DNA of 64,000 bases from a bacterium BMS3Abin11. Lineage in GTDB: Bacteria > Pseudomonadota > Gammaproteobacteria > BMS3Bbin11. The notes beneath the pieces are model-generated. The model did not search any database. It saw nothing but the letters and a program-made list of their open reading frames with translations, and had not been told where the DNA came from. Numbering within the stretch: position 1 is the first letter of the stretch; each line of letters begins with the position of its first letter. This document shows positions 1 to 9,382 of this stretch, piece after piece. The translations under genes and the position numbers were made by a program. The DNA is taken from NCBI GenBank assembly GCA_002897635.1, contig BDTD01000033.1, forward strand, positions 93,103 to 157,102, in the 5' to 3' direction.

Positions 1-95
1 ATGTACTCGAGTAATTAGAGGTTGCTTCGTCACCATGTTCCTCGCAATACCGACTGGATGAGAGTTTCCATTAAGAAACTAACACAGGCTCTGAA

Positions 96-1382
96 ATGAA
101 TATACTTGTAGTAGGTGGCGGCGGACGTGAACATGCGCTGGCCTGGAAGTTATCCCAAACTCCGGTAGCAGAATCAGTTTATGTCGCGCCCGGCAATGCA
201 GGTACAGAAGCTGAGCCCGGGCTGGAGAATGTTTCCATCGCGGCTGATAATATTGATGCACTGGTTAAATTTGCGCTTGCGCACAAAATCGACCTAACTG
301 TCGTCGGCCCCGAACAACCGCTGGTAGCAGGAATTGTTGATCGCTTTTATGATGCTGGCCTGCGCTGCTTCGGCCCCAGTGCTGAGGCGGCAGAGCTAGA
401 AGGCTCAAAACGTTTTACCAAGGATTTCCTCGCCCGCTTCAATATACCCACCGCGACCTACGAGTCATTTACTGAAATTGATCCGGCAATAGCTTACATA
501 CGCCAGCAGGGAGCACCAATAGTAATCAAGGCCGATGGCCTGGCGGCCGGTAAAGGGGTGATCCTGGCGCAGACAGAAAAGGAGGCGACCACTGCCGTGC
601 GAGACATGCTGGCCGGCAATGCCTTTGGTGCGGCCGGACATTGTGTAGTCATTGAGGCGTTTCTAACCGGTGAGGAGGCCAGCTTCATCTGCATGGTCGA
701 TGGTAGTCATGTACTGCCACTGGCCACCTCACAGGATCACAAGACACGCGATAATGGTGATACCGGCCCCAATACCGGTGGCATGGGCGCCTATTCACCG
801 GCTCCGGTAGTGACTGAAGAAATGCATCAACGCATCATGAATGAAGTCATCCTGCCGACAGTCGAGGGCATGAAGGAGCTCGGCAGGCCGTATACCGGCT
901 TTCTCTATGCCGGCGTCATGATCGATGCGGACGGTACACCGAATGTACTCGAATACAACTGCCGCTTCGGAGACCCGGAAACCCAGCCAATCATGATGCG
1001 CCTGCAGTCCGATCTGGCCTGGCTCTGCGATATGGCGCTTGACGGTAAGCTAGACAAAGTCACGGCACAGTGGGATGAACGGAAGGCGCTGGGTGTGGTG
1101 TTGGCGGCGGGTGGCTATCCCGACAGTTACAACAGTGGAGATATCATCGACAGCCTGCCGGAAAACACAGAAGATATGCATATCTTCCATGCCGGGACAG
1201 CGACACAGGGGAATAAGCAGGTTACCAGCGGCGGGCGGGTGCTGTGTGTCACAGCCCTGGGTGACAGTGTTACCGAAGCACAACATCGCGCCTACGAAAC
1301 CGTGAAACAGGTACACTGGGATAATGTCTATTACCGCACCGATATCGGCCACCGCGCAATCAGCCGGGAGGCTCTATCCTGA
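96..1382 (+). CDS. purD: Phosphoribosylamine-glycine ligase (GAR synthetase)
   Basis: This enzyme joins glycine to 5-phosphoribosylamine using ATP, the second step of de novo purine synthesis in the cytoplasm. The protein is 428 residues, the usual size. It opens with the family's glycine-rich N-terminus (MNILVVGGGGREHALAWKL) and has an ATP-grasp domain in the middle, including IVIKADGLAAGKGV near residue 145 and EYNCRFGDPETQ near residue 290. In many gammaproteobacteria purH lies just upstream, but only 95 bases precede purD here and no gene end is recognisable in them. The gene is followed within 25 bases by tsaC, so the two are probably co-transcribed. The call is secure. Confidence 0.97.
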   Translation: MNILVVGGGGREHALAWKLSQTPVAESVYVAPGNAGTEAEPGLENVSIAADNIDALVKFALAHKIDLTVVGPEQPLVAGIVDRFYDAGLRCFGPSAEAAELEGSKRFTKDFLARFNIPTATYESFTEIDPAIAYIRQQGAPIVIKADGLAAGKGVILAQTEKEATTAVRDMLAGNAFGAAGHCVVIEAFLTGEEASFICMVDGSHVLPLATSQDHKTRDNGDTGPNTGGMGAYSPAPVVTEEMHQRIMNEVILPTVEGMKELGRPYTGFLYAGVMIDADGTPNVLEYNCRFGDPETQPIMMRLQSDLAWLCDMALDGKLDKVTAQWDERKALGVVLAAGGYPDSYNSGDIIDSLPENTEDMHIFHAGTATQGNKQVTSGGRVLCVTALGDSVTEAQHRAYETVKQVHWDNVYYRTDIGHRAISREALS

Positions 1383-1405
1383 AAAGGGATGACACCAAAC
1401 AGGCA

Positions 1406-1930
1406 ATGGAAAAGCTGCGTGCGGGTGGTATCATTGCCTACCCTACCGAGTACTGCTATGGACTCGGCTGTGATCCGCACAATAACGTGGCTATCCGCTC
1501 ATTGCTTAAGATCAAACATCGCCACTGGCAAAAAGGCTTAATCCTGATTGCCGCCTCGGTAGAACAGCTCTATCCGTACATCGACATAAACAAATTCAAC
1601 ATAGATAAAACTGAGCCTGGCTGGCCCGGACCAATCACCTGGGTAGTGCCTGCCGCAGAGAATGTCAGCCACTATCTGCAAGGTGTTCACTCTGGCATAG
1701 CTGTACGGGTAAGTAACCACCCACTTACTAACCTGCTGTGCCGCACTTTCCGGGGCCCAATTGTGTCGACTAGCGCCAATCCGGAGGGACAGGCGCCTGC
1801 CTTAACTGCTAACGGTGTGAGACGTTATTTCGGAGATGAAGTTGGGTTTATCCTTGAAGGATCGTTAGGAGGGCTGGAAAAACCTACGCCTATTTATGAT
1901 CTGTTAAGTGGGCAAATTTTGCGGCCATGA
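1406..1930 (+). CDS. tsaC: L-threonylcarbamoyladenylate synthase (YrdC/Sua5 domain)
   Basis: TsaC makes threonylcarbamoyl-AMP, the donor for the t6A37 modification of ANN-decoding tRNAs. The 174-residue product is a single YrdC domain: AYPTEYCYGLGCDP near the start, the KxR-type segment IKHRHWQKGLI, and STSANPEGQ in the C-terminal half, as in short TsaC proteins. The ATG at 1406 has no convincing ribosome-binding site. Alignment by eye with E. coli TsaC suggests the domain starts about nine residues earlier (LKRDDTKQA). That extension would need a CTG codon at 1379, overlapping the purD stop and preceded by GGGAGG at 1366-1371 with 7-base spacing. The start is therefore uncertain; the function is not. 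Confidence 0.93.
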   Translation: MEKLRAGGIIAYPTEYCYGLGCDPHNNVAIRSLLKIKHRHWQKGLILIAASVEQLYPYIDINKFNIDKTEPGWPGPITWVVPAAENVSHYLQGVHSGIAVRVSNHPLTNLLCRTFRGPIVSTSANPEGQAPALTANGVRRYFGDEVGFILEGSLGGLEKPTPIYDLLSGQILRP

Positions 1931-1961
1931 AATACCTGCCGTGCGTTCATTCAGCCTCATT

Positions 1962-2036
1962 GTCCGAATAAATTCGGACCTACAATTATTTTCTACCTGA
2001 AAGGGTATTTTTTCGTAGGTGCGAATTCATTCGCAC
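1962..2036. repeat. Inverted pair of REP-like 22-mers
   Basis: Two copies of a GTAGGT-headed palindromic 22-mer face each other between tsaC and the convergent flavoprotein gene. One reads on the minus strand at 1962-1983 (plus strand GTCCGAATAAATTCGGAC then CTAC). The other reads on the plus strand at 2015-2036 (GTAGGTGCGAATTCATTCGC then AC). Each can form a hairpin. Related copies occur at 19414-19435, 38170-38191 and 38199-38220. The layout resembles REP doublets placed between convergent genes. No REP-associated transposase is in the window. Confidence 0.75.
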
Positions 2037-2073
2037 AAAAATCTCACGACAAACAGCCGACGTTGAATAAACC

Positions 2074-3471
2074 TTATGACTTTTCCAGATCCAGCACCCC
2101 ACCTGGATTATCTTCTACCTGAGATGCCAGATCGCGTAGTGCCGCCTGCAGAGCCTCTTCTATCACGGGGTGGTAAAACGGCATACGGAGTAGATCAAAC
2201 ACGGTCAAATCCTGCTGTATACACCATGCCATAAGATGCGCCAGGTGTTCGCCATTGATGCAGAACAGGCTGGCACCCAGTAGCTTGCCGGTTTTTTTAT
2301 CGCCATAAACACGAATCAGGCCTCGGTTTTTAGTCATTATCAGGGCGCGGCCTACCGGTGCCATTCTTATCTGGCCGATAACGGTTGTTTCCTGATCCAG
2401 CTCAGACCAGTTAGCGCCTGCCGTACATATATTTGGATCGGTGAATGTTATCGCAAGCGGTATTTTGCGTTTATAGGCCTGAATGCTATCTCCAGCAGCA
2501 TTGATGCCGGCGATTCTGCCCTCGTCACCGGCTTCATGCAGGACGGCTCGATCACCGTTTACATCACCGGCGATGAAAACAGGCTGATCGCCACACTGCA
2601 TAGTATTCGGATTGTAGAGTGGTACACCCTGCGGGTTCAGCTCGATATCCAGATTCTCAAGTCTCATGCCTTCAACATTTGGGCTGCGCCCCATGCTGAC
2701 CAGTAAGCTGTCAACCAGTACACTATTATCACCAGCAGTGACGCGCAGCTTGCCATCCTCCATTGTTACTTCTGCCCCCTGTCCCAGCCACAGCGGGAAC
2801 TCACGCGCGAGCGTTTCAATGACCGACTGCTGAATCTCCGGGTCTTCAATGCCGCCGATTTGTTCTGCCATATCGACACCGGTTACATCGACATCCAGCC
2901 GTGCCAGTGCCTGACCAATCTCCAGCCCAATCACGCCGAGACCAATAACGGCCACTGATTCAGGAAGCCCATCAAGTTCAAAAAGGGTATCGGTAGTGAT
3001 GATGCGGTCAGAGAATGCCTGCCAGGCCTTTGGGATGACAGGCGTTGTACCGCTGGTAATCACTACGCTGCTGAAATTAACAGTATCTTCTCCAACACGC
3101 AGCTGTCCGGGTTTAATAAATTCAGCCAGGCCATGGATGATGTGGTCTTTCAAACGTTTGTCATTACTGGCGAAAACACGCTCAACAAACATGTCCCGCA
3201 GTTCGCGCACGAACTCCATTACTTCTTCTTTATCGACCGACAGTTGTTCGCTACCTTCTATGCCTTCACGCTCGAGCGCTTTACGACGATGAAAATCCTC
3301 AGCCGCCTGAATAAGTACTTTAGAAGGCATGCAACCGACTCGCGAACAGGTCGTGCCTAGCTCACCATTCTGAACTATCAAATAGCTTTTACCTTTACGC
3401 ACTACCTGTGACAGAGCATACAGACCAGCTGATCCCGCACCAATTATGACGACATCTACATTGTGCTTCAT
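2074..3471 (-). CDS. Dihydrolipoyl dehydrogenase-like FAD/NAD(P) disulfide oxidoreductase
   Basis: This is a class I pyridine-nucleotide disulfide oxidoreductase of 465 residues. It shows an N-terminal FAD motif (VVIIGAGSAGLYAL), the redox-active pair C42/C47 in TTCSRVGCMPSK, a second Rossmann motif (VAVIGLGVIGLEIG near residue 180), the FAD-contacting FIAGDVNG segment, and a C-terminal dimerisation domain ending in the catalytic His-Glu pair (FYHPVIEEAL). All catalytic residues are present. It is not beside pyruvate or 2-oxoglutarate dehydrogenase subunits, so it may be a stand-alone lipoamide dehydrogenase or related reductase; the true substrate cannot be read from sequence. It lies 15 bases downstream of gpmA on the same strand, probably one transcript. 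Confidence 0.88.
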   Translation of the reverse strand: MKHNVDVVIIGAGSAGLYALSQVVRKGKSYLIVQNGELGTTCSRVGCMPSKVLIQAAEDFHRRKALEREGIEGSEQLSVDKEEVMEFVRELRDMFVERVFASNDKRLKDHIIHGLAEFIKPGQLRVGEDTVNFSSVVITSGTTPVIPKAWQAFSDRIITTDTLFELDGLPESVAVIGLGVIGLEIGQALARLDVDVTGVDMAEQIGGIEDPEIQQSVIETLAREFPLWLGQGAEVTMEDGKLRVTAGDNSVLVDSLLVSMGRSPNVEGMRLENLDIELNPQGVPLYNPNTMQCGDQPVFIAGDVNGDRAVLHEAGDEGRIAGINAAGDSIQAYKRKIPLAITFTDPNICTAGANWSELDQETTVIGQIRMAPVGRALIMTKNRGLIRVYGDKKTGKLLGASLFCINGEHLAHLMAWCIQQDLTVFDLLRMPFYHPVIEEALQAALRDLASQVEDNPGGVLDLEKS

Positions 3472-3486
3472 TTATTTTAACTGATT

Positions 3487-4242
3487 CTATGTTTCGTTGA
3501 TGGGGTCTTCCGTCTGTGCCTCGACTTCATGTATGCCGGCTTCAACCTTGCGCTGGTCACCAAGATAATAGCGCTTCTGTGCATGCATGGTTTCATCCAG
3601 TTCGTAGACCAGAGGAATACCGGTAGGCATGTTAACCCTGGCAATATCTTCATCCGAGATATTTTCGATATACTTCATCAGGGCTCGTAGACTGTTGCCA
3701 TGCGCACAGATCATTACCTGTTTGCCCGCCTCTATCATTGGGCGAATGGTACTTTCCCAGTACTCAAGCACGCGGTTCAGGGTATCGTGCAATGATTCGG
3801 TATTCGGTAGTTTTATGCCAAGATCACTGTAGCGCGCATCATACATCGGATGACGTGGGTCAGACGTACTCAGTTCAGGTGGCCTAACCTCAAAGCCCCT
3901 GCGCCATTTCTGCACCTGCTCTTCACCATAATTTCTCATTACTTCTTTCTTATCCATCCCCTGTAATGCACCGTAGTGCCGCTCATTCAGAACCCATGAT
4001 TTGTCCACAGGAACCCACATCAAATCCATGTTATCGAGGATGATCCAGGTGGTACGAATTGACCGCTTAAGCAGTGAGGTATATACCCGATCGAACACAA
4101 AACCAGCGTCTTTAAGTAGTTTAGCTGCATCGGTAGCCTCTTCTATCCCACGGTCAGTCAGATCAACATCTGTCCAGCCGGTAAAACGATTTTCCAGATT
4201 CCACATACTCTGTCCGTGGCGGACTAGTACTAGCCTTTTCAT
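3487..4242 (-). CDS. gpmA: 2,3-bisphosphoglycerate-dependent phosphoglycerate mutase
   Basis: GpmA interconverts 3- and 2-phosphoglycerate in glycolysis and gluconeogenesis through a phosphohistidine. The 251-residue protein has the histidine-phosphatase signature LVRHGQSMWNLENRFTGW with catalytic H9, a second catalytic histidine near residue 182 in ICAHGNSLRAL, and ERHYGALQG in between, all typical of the cofactor-dependent dPGM family. Length agrees with E. coli GpmA (250). A glycolytic neighbour, ppsA, lies upstream on the same strand but is separated by a purine-rich repeat. The call is firm. Confidence 0.96.
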   Translation of the reverse strand: MKRLVLVRHGQSMWNLENRFTGWTDVDLTDRGIEEATDAAKLLKDAGFVFDRVYTSLLKRSIRTTWIILDNMDLMWVPVDKSWVLNERHYGALQGMDKKEVMRNYGEEQVQKWRRGFEVRPPELSTSDPRHPMYDARYSDLGIKLPNTESLHDTLNRVLEYWESTIRPMIEAGKQVMICAHGNSLRALMKYIENISDEDIARVNMPTGIPLVYELDETMHAQKRYYLGDQRKVEAGIHEVEAQTEDPINET

Positions 4243-4260
4243 ATTTTCTCTCTCGTAAAA

Positions 4261-4411
4261 TTTCTGGATAGAAGGATAAAGGTAAAAGGAGAAAGGTGAA
4301 AGGTGAAAGGGAAAAAGAAGAAGAAGAAAGGAGGAAAGGAGGAAAGGAAAATCAAAAGCATCATGCCCCTTAGTCCTTTGTCCTTAATCTTTCCTCCTTT
4401 CCTCCTTTCCC
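4261..4411. repeat. Polypurine tract with long inverted repeat
   Basis: The spacer between ppsA and gpmA is an almost pure purine run (GAAAGG/AAGGAG units, about 4270-4350). It is followed by its pyrimidine mirror at about 4390-4411, giving a roughly 20-base perfect inverted repeat built on GGAAAGGAGGAAAGGAGG. The right arm overlaps the last codons of ppsA. Similar purine-rich tracts recur at 6850-6960, 19340-19500, 38081-38130 and 59896-59935, so this is a dispersed genomic feature. The hairpin could act in transcription termination of ppsA, which is inference. Confidence 0.7.
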
Positions 4412-6789
4412 CTGGTTTTCTGCCGTCCTGCGATATCTAGCCATGTCTCAATAATGGTGTCGGGGCTCAGTGACAGGCTGCTGATCCCCTGTTCAACCAG
4501 CCAGGCTGCAAACTCAGGATAATCCGACGGCCCCTGGCCGCAGATACCAATATACTTATTGTGCTTCAGACAGGCCTTGATCGCCATCAATAGCATCTTG
4601 CGAATGGCTGGATCACGTTCATCAAACAAATGTGCCACAAGGCCAGAGTCACGATCCAGCCCCAGGGTCAGCTGGGTCAGGTCATTGGAACCGATCGAAA
4701 AACCGTCGAAATACTGCAAAAACTCCTCGGCCATTACGGCATTGGAAGGCAGCTCGCACATCATTAAAATCTTCAGGCCGTTTTCACCGCGTCGCAAACC
4801 ATTTTCTGCCAGCAGATCGATGATGGCTGAAGCCTCGTCCAGCGTGCGAACAAAGGGCACCATGACCTGGATATTAAGCAGCCCCATATCATCTCGAACT
4901 GACTTAAGGGCCTGGCATTCCATGGCGAAACTTTCTCTGAACTGGGGTGAAAGATAGCGTGTGGTACCGCGGTAGCCGATCATCGGATTTTCTTCATCGG
5001 GCTCGTAGAGTTCGCCGCCCAGCAGGTTGATGTATTCATTGCTCTTGAAATCAGACAGACGCACAATCACTGGCTGTGGGGCAAATGCGGCGGCAATGGT
5101 AGCGATGCCTTCTTTCAGTTTTTTGATATAGAATTCAACAGGGCCGTCATAACCCGCTATTTTTTCGGCTATCTGCCGCTGCAAACCTTCCTCCAGGTGA
5201 CTGTAGCCAAGCAGGGCCTGCGGATGTATACCGATCATGGCGTTTATAATAAATTCCAGCCGTGCAAGTCCAACGCCCTGATTGGGCACACGCGAAAAAT
5301 CAAAGGCACGCGTCGGGTTACCGACATTCATCATTAGTTTTACCGGCAGGTCCGGTAAACTATCAACTTCATGCCTTTCCACCTCAAACGCCAGCTTCCC
5401 CTCATAGACACTGCCAGTATCACCTTCTGCACAGCAAACAGTAAGCTCCTGCCCATCATGAATACTGCCTGTGGCATCGCCGCAGCCTACGATAGCCGGA
5501 ATATCCAGCTCTCGCGCGATGATTGCCGCGTGGCAGGTGCGACCACCACGATTAGTGACTATCGCCGATGCACGCTTCATGATCGGTTCCCAGTCCGGGT
5601 CGGTCATATCGGTCACCAGAACATCACCGGCCTGCACATCCTCCATCTTCGACGGATCAAGGACAACCCGGCCAATGCCACTGCCGATACGTCGGCCTAT
5701 CGCTCTGCCGGTAATTAACACCGGGCTTTTCTGCCGCAGATGATAGCGCTCTATTACAGCACCACCCTGCTCCCCGCTGCGCACCGTTTCCGGTCTTGCC
5801 TGCACTATATAGAGTCCACCGTCTACGCCATCGAGTGCCCACTCTATATCCATCGGCCTGCCATAGTGTTGTTCGATAGACACGGCATGGCGCGCCAGGG
5901 CTTCAACCTGTTTATCCGTAATGCAGAAGCGTCGGCGATCACTGTCCTCCACCTCGACCGTGCGTAGCGATTTGCCCTGTTCCGAAGTACCGGTAAAAAT
6001 CATCTTGATCGCCTTTTCACCTAAAGACCGGCTGAGTATGGCCTGCTGTCCGGCTGTCAGTGTCGGCTTATAGACAAAAAATTCATCCGGGTTGACGGCT
6101 CCCTGCACCACTGTTTCACCAAGCCCCCAGGCGCCGGTGATAAAGACGGCATCGCTGAAACCGCTCTCCGTATCCAGGGTAAAAATTACCCCGGCACTGC
6201 CTATATCACTGCGTATCATGCGCTGAACGCCTGCTGACAGAGCAACTGCCGCATGGTCAAAGCCCTGGTGTACACGATAGGCAATAGCCCGGTTATTGAA
6301 AAGCGAGGCAAACACATGGTGCACAGCACTCAGCACATTGCCGGTACCGCGAATGTTGAGAAAGGTGTCCTGCTGGCCGGCAAATGAGGCCTCGGGCAGA
6401 TCCTCTGCTGTGGCGGAGGAACGCACGGCGACAGCCACATTGCTACCAAACTGCCGCTCCATCTGTCGATAGGACTCTCCTATCTCCTCCTGTAGACGTT
6501 GCCCTAAGGGGGCATCAATCAGCCAGCCCCGGATTTCATTACCGGCTAGCTCCAATGCATTGACATCGTCGACATCAAGATTCTGCAGGCTCTGGTTGAT
6601 TTTTGTATCGAGATTGTTGTCGGCCAGGAATTCGCGGTAAGCCTCTGCAGTGGTAGCAAAACCCTCCGGGACGTTTACCCCTGTGGCAGACAGCTGATTG
6701 ATCATTTCACCGAGTGATGCATTTTTGCCGCCAACGATTGCGACATCCGCATTACCAACATCTTCAAGACCAACAACCCGGTTCTTCAT
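4384..6789 (-). CDS. ppsA: Phosphoenolpyruvate synthase
   Basis: PpsA converts pyruvate, ATP and water to PEP, AMP and phosphate, the entry to gluconeogenesis. The 801-residue protein shows the N-terminal ATP-binding domain ([15 protein letters not shown], then [20 protein letters not shown]), the swivelling phosphohistidine domain ([19 protein letters not shown] near residue 420) and the C-terminal PEP/pyruvate barrel with [12 protein letters not shown]. coli PpsA is 792 residues. The last dozen residues ([13 protein letters not shown]) are very basic and are encoded by the polypurine repeat, so the original stop may have been displaced by repeat expansion. The regulatory partner PpsR (DUF299) is not next to it here. 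Confidence 0.97.
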   Translation of the reverse strand: MKNRVVGLEDVGNADVAIVGGKNASLGEMINQLSATGVNVPEGFATTAEAYREFLADNNLDTKINQSLQNLDVDDVNALELAGNEIRGWLIDAPLGQRLQEEIGESYRQMERQFGSNVAVAVRSSATAEDLPEASFAGQQDTFLNIRGTGNVLSAVHHVFASLFNNRAIAYRVHQGFDHAAVALSAGVQRMIRSDIGSAGVIFTLDTESGFSDAVFITGAWGLGETVVQGAVNPDEFFVYKPTLTAGQQAILSRSLGEKAIKMIFTGTSEQGKSLRTVEVEDSDRRRFCITDKQVEALARHAVSIEQHYGRPMDIEWALDGVDGGLYIVQARPETVRSGEQGGAVIERYHLRQKSPVLITGRAIGRRIGSGIGRVVLDPSKMEDVQAGDVLVTDMTDPDWEPIMKRASAIVTNRGGRTCHAAIIARELDIPAIVGCGDATGSIHDGQELTVCCAEGDTGSVYEGKLAFEVERHEVDSLPDLPVKLMMNVGNPTRAFDFSRVPNQGVGLARLEFIINAMIGIHPQALLGYSHLEEGLQRQIAEKIAGYDGPVEFYIKKLKEGIATIAAAFAPQPVIVRLSDFKSNEYINLLGGELYEPDEENPMIGYRGTTRYLSPQFRESFAMECQALKSVRDDMGLLNIQVMVPFVRTLDEASAIIDLLAENGLRRGENGLKILMMCELPSNAVMAEEFLQYFDGFSIGSNDLTQLTLGLDRDSGLVAHLFDERDPAIRKMLLMAIKACLKHNKYIGICGQGPSDYPEFAAWLVEQGISSLSLSPDTIIETWLDIAGRQKTRGKEERRKD

Positions 6790-6820
6790 TATCCAGCCTC
6801 CACGGTGGCACTATTGTATC

Positions 6821-6989
6821 GTAGGAGCGTCGCCCTCGGCGCGATTATTTTAGACAAAAGATACGGGATTAAGGATTCGAGATGAAAGATGAAAGAATTG
6901 GAACTTGATGTTTTCTTAACCTTTTATCCTTAGTCCCGAATCTTTGATCCTTTTTTTTAGAAAACATCGCGCCGAGGACAACGCTCCTG
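6821..6989. repeat. Inverted repeat with REP-like ends between ppsA and rhlB
   Basis: A 25-base arm beginning GTAGGAGCGTCGCCCTCGGC at 6821 is mirrored at 6965-6989 with three mismatches. The roughly 120 bases between contain a second, imperfect inverted repeat made of purine-rich words (GGGATTAAGGATTCGAG against its reverse complement near 6926-6945). The whole 170-base unit could fold into one long hairpin. It lies upstream of ppsA and downstream of rhlB. It is a variant of the REP plus polypurine composites seen elsewhere in the window. Confidence 0.7.
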
Positions 6990-7025
6990 CAGCAGATCAT
7001 TGGGTAGAAGAGATGTACTAAGTAA

Positions 7026-8513
7026 TCAACCTATAGCAGGCGGCCCATCTCTCCGGCGTCGTATGGACGGAATGTCCTTTGTTGACGGTGAAACCGGTGT
7101 TTCTACCTGAACAATCTCTACCGGCCTACTGCGCTTGCTGCCGCCGTCATCATTCTTGCTATCTTTACCTGCTTTGGCCTGTCTGCGATCAATTGTACTG
7201 TGCGGGCCGGAACGGCGCTTCTCTCTGTCACCCGATCTCGGGCCTGTATGTTGCCCGTCCCGCGGCTTATTATTGAAGCGATCCTTTCTATCGGACCTGT
7301 TATCCGGCCTATTGCGAGATGTGCTTGATGAAGGTTTCAATGTTGCCAGCATTTCAGGCTCAATCTTGCCGAGTGGGATGGGTTTACCGATAAATTCCTC
7401 AATATCCATCAAGAAATAGGCGGTGTCTTCGCAGGCAAAGGATATAGCATCACCCGATGCACCAGCACGTGCTGTGCGGCCAATGCGATGAACATAGTCT
7501 TCAGCATCCTGTGGCAGATCATAATTGAAGACATGTGATACAGCAGGTATATGCAGGCCTCTGGCTGCGACATCTGTTGCTACCAAAATGCTAATTTTGT
7601 CATCCTTGAAATCCTGTAGCAGTCTTTCACGCTTTAACTGCGGCACATCACCAGAAATGATGCCTGCTTTGAATCCGTTGGCGCGCAGACCATTATAGAT
7701 TTTCTCGGCAACCCATTTCATGTTGACAAAGATAAGTGTGCGCGCGGGCTTATGCTGGTTCAACAGGCCGACCAGCAGTGGTAGTTTTTCCTCATTGCCC
7801 GGGTGATAGACAATCTGGGTAATTTTGTCAGCGGTAATCGTTTTACTTTCGATTTTTACTTCTACCGGATCGTTCATGTGCTCATAGGCCAGCTCTTCTA
7901 CACGATGGCTCAGTGTTGCTGAGAAAAGCATACTGAGGCGATCAGCCGGTGCAGTCATCCGATGCAGCAGATAACGAATGTCCTTGATAAAGCCCATGTC
8001 GAACATGCGATCCGCCTCATCCAGGATCAGCACATCAAGCCGATCCAGTTTATACAGGCCCTGCTTGAAGTAATCGATTAAACGGCCGGGGGTGCCAACC
8101 AGGATATCGACGCCATTTTCCAGCATTTTACGTTGCGTATCATAACCTGTACCACCGTAGATCAGTCCCAGCCTGAGGCCAGTATGTCTGCCGATAACGC
8201 TTGCATCCTTTTCAATTTGTATCGCCAGTTCCCGTGTCGGGGCAAGGATCAATACCCGTGGTTGATTCTTTTTTCTTTCCACATCCGGCTCTTTAGCTAG
8301 CAGGTGCTGATAGGCAGCCAGCAGGAAGGCCATGGTTTTACCTGTGCCGGTCTGTGCCTGTCCCGCAACATCCTTGCCGGCGAGTGCATGCGGCAGGGTT
8401 TCTGCCTGTATTGGTGTACAAAACTCGAATCCGGCCTCATTCAATCCCTGCAACAGGGATTCATGGAGTGCAAAATCGCTGAATTTTTTATCTGTAAGAT
8501 GTGTGGTAGTCAT
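7026..8513 (-). CDS. rhlB: DEAD-box ATP-dependent RNA helicase RhlB
   Basis: This RNA helicase is, in E. coli, the degradosome helicase. The 495-residue product has the Q motif (FEFCTPIQAETLP), Walker A AQTGTGKT, DEAD (LILDEADRMFD), SAT (LFSATLS) and HRIGRTARAG. Its N-terminus (LTDKKFSDFALHESLLQGL) matches RhlB rather than other paralogues. The divergent position next to trxA-rho is also the E. coli arrangement. The C-terminus from about residue 395 is long, basic and disordered (RNRPDNRSDRKDR), longer than the E. coli tail (421 residues in total) and a likely RNA- or partner-binding tail. A palindromic mobile element abuts the ATG, and its terminal repeat supplies the AGAGG that could serve as ribosome-binding site. 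Confidence 0.94.
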   Translation of the reverse strand: MTTTHLTDKKFSDFALHESLLQGLNEAGFEFCTPIQAETLPHALAGKDVAGQAQTGTGKTMAFLLAAYQHLLAKEPDVERKKNQPRVLILAPTRELAIQIEKDASVIGRHTGLRLGLIYGGTGYDTQRKMLENGVDILVGTPGRLIDYFKQGLYKLDRLDVLILDEADRMFDMGFIKDIRYLLHRMTAPADRLSMLFSATLSHRVEELAYEHMNDPVEVKIESKTITADKITQIVYHPGNEEKLPLLVGLLNQHKPARTLIFVNMKWVAEKIYNGLRANGFKAGIISGDVPQLKRERLLQDFKDDKISILVATDVAARGLHIPAVSHVFNYDLPQDAEDYVHRIGRTARAGASGDAISFACEDTAYFLMDIEEFIGKPIPLGKIEPEMLATLKPSSSTSRNRPDNRSDRKDRFNNKPRDGQHTGPRSGDREKRRSGPHSTIDRRQAKAGKDSKNDDGGSKRSRPVEIVQVETPVSPSTKDIPSIRRRRDGPPAIG

Positions 8514-8517
8514 TTAA

Positions 8518-8778
8518 GGAACCTCTGATCAATTATGCCATATCTCTGGCTTACAGGCTGACTCACAATCAAGGCGCAGCTTTGAAAGCATGCCTGGGCC
8601 TGGTGAAAAGGTGCAACGCAGAGTGTGAATCAGTCTGTAAACCCAAAGGGCGAGGCCTGAAGCGCGCATCTACGGCATAGTGCTTCTTGCAAAAGACCGG
8701 GCCATTCGCTGCGAAGCACGCTTTTTAGCTGTGCGCTTCAGGCCTCGCAGAGATGTGGCATAATTGATCAGAGACTCC
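8518..8778. mobile_element. 261-bp palindromic MITE-like element, family 2 copy A
   Basis: The element is bounded by TTAA on both sides (8514-8517 and 8779-8782), consistent with a 4-bp target duplication. Its terminal inverted repeats run about 30 bases with few mismatches (left GGAACCTCTGATCAATTATG). Two internal inverted repeats form side arms: 8549-8580 with 8611-8641, and a perfect 16-base pair 8650-8665 with 8733-8748. It can thus be drawn as a three-way junction. A second copy of identical length, in opposite orientation and clearly homologous along its whole length, lies at 26217-26477. No transposase is encoded. It occupies most of the rhlB-trxA divergent spacer. Confidence 0.85.
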
Positions 8779-8892
8779 TTAATTGCAATATTATCAGGAA
8801 ATAGACCAAAGGTGGACTTGCAATAACGCGGTGATTGGGCTGAAATAGAAATCATTATCCCCACTGATATCCATTAAACAAAGAGGAAAGCA

Positions 8893-9219
8893 ATGAGTAA
8901 TTCCATTATTCAGGTGACTGATGATGATTTCGAGGAAGTAGTCTTACGTTCATCTGAACCTGTGCTGGTTGATTACTGGGCAGAATGGTGCGGCCCGTGC
9001 AAGATGATCACGCCACTACTGGAAGAAATTGTGGTCGAATACGGCGATAAAATAAAGGTCACCAAACTTAACATTGACGATAATCCGGCTACGCCACCAA
9101 AATACGGAATACGGGGGATCCCAACATTGATGCTGTTCAAGGACGGTAATGTAGAAGCGACAAAAGTCGGTGCTCTGTCGAAGTCACAGCTAACTGCTTT
9201 TATTGATGCGAATAGCTAA
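8893..9219 (+). CDS. trxA: Thioredoxin 1
   Basis: This is the cytoplasmic general disulfide reductase and reductant for ribonucleotide reductase and other enzymes. The 108-residue protein carries the active site WCGPCK with C33 and C36, the buried aspartate region ([10 protein letters not shown]) and the cis-proline loop GIPTLMLF. A good ribosome-binding site (AGAGGAAAG) precedes the ATG. The TAA stop (9217-9219) lies inside the tetranucleotide TAAA at 9217-9220 that borders a 158-bp mobile element. rho follows after this element and a long leader, so co-transcription with rho, as proposed in E. coli, may be altered. Confidence 0.98.
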   Translation: MSNSIIQVTDDDFEEVVLRSSEPVLVDYWAEWCGPCKMITPLLEEIVVEYGDKIKVTKLNIDDNPATPPKYGIRGIPTLMLFKDGNVEATKVGALSKSQLTAFIDANS

Positions 9220-9220
9220 A

Positions 9221-9378
9221 GGGTACCTCTATTAATTAATGAATATTCATCTTACATGAAAAATCGTCTATCTCTGCGTTAAGAATCTTCGCAATAGCTA
9301 GCTATTACGTGCGATCCTTGCCTTGATATAAACAATTTTTCATGCAATCTGATCTATCCATAATTAATAGAGGTGCCC
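9221..9378. mobile_element. 158-bp palindromic MITE-like element, family 1 copy A
   Basis: The element is flanked by TAAA at 9217-9220 and 9379-9382, consistent with a target-site duplication. The terminal inverted repeat is GGGTACCTCTATTAATTA at the left end, with the complementary AATTAATAGAGGTGCCC at the right. The interior is a further imperfect palindrome centred on ATAGCTAGCTAT. Homologous copies lie at 18296-18454 and 33994-34151. Read on the minus strand, the core has ATCAAGGC followed about 35 bases later by AACGCAGAG, a pair also found in the other element families of this window. It is non-coding. Confidence 0.85.
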
Positions 9379-9382
9379 TAAA

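Noticed and set aside
8670..8864. Short reading frame inside the 261-bp element upstream of trxA
   Set aside because: It runs through the inverted repeats and out of the element. The homologous copy at 26217-26477 shows no matching conserved protein.
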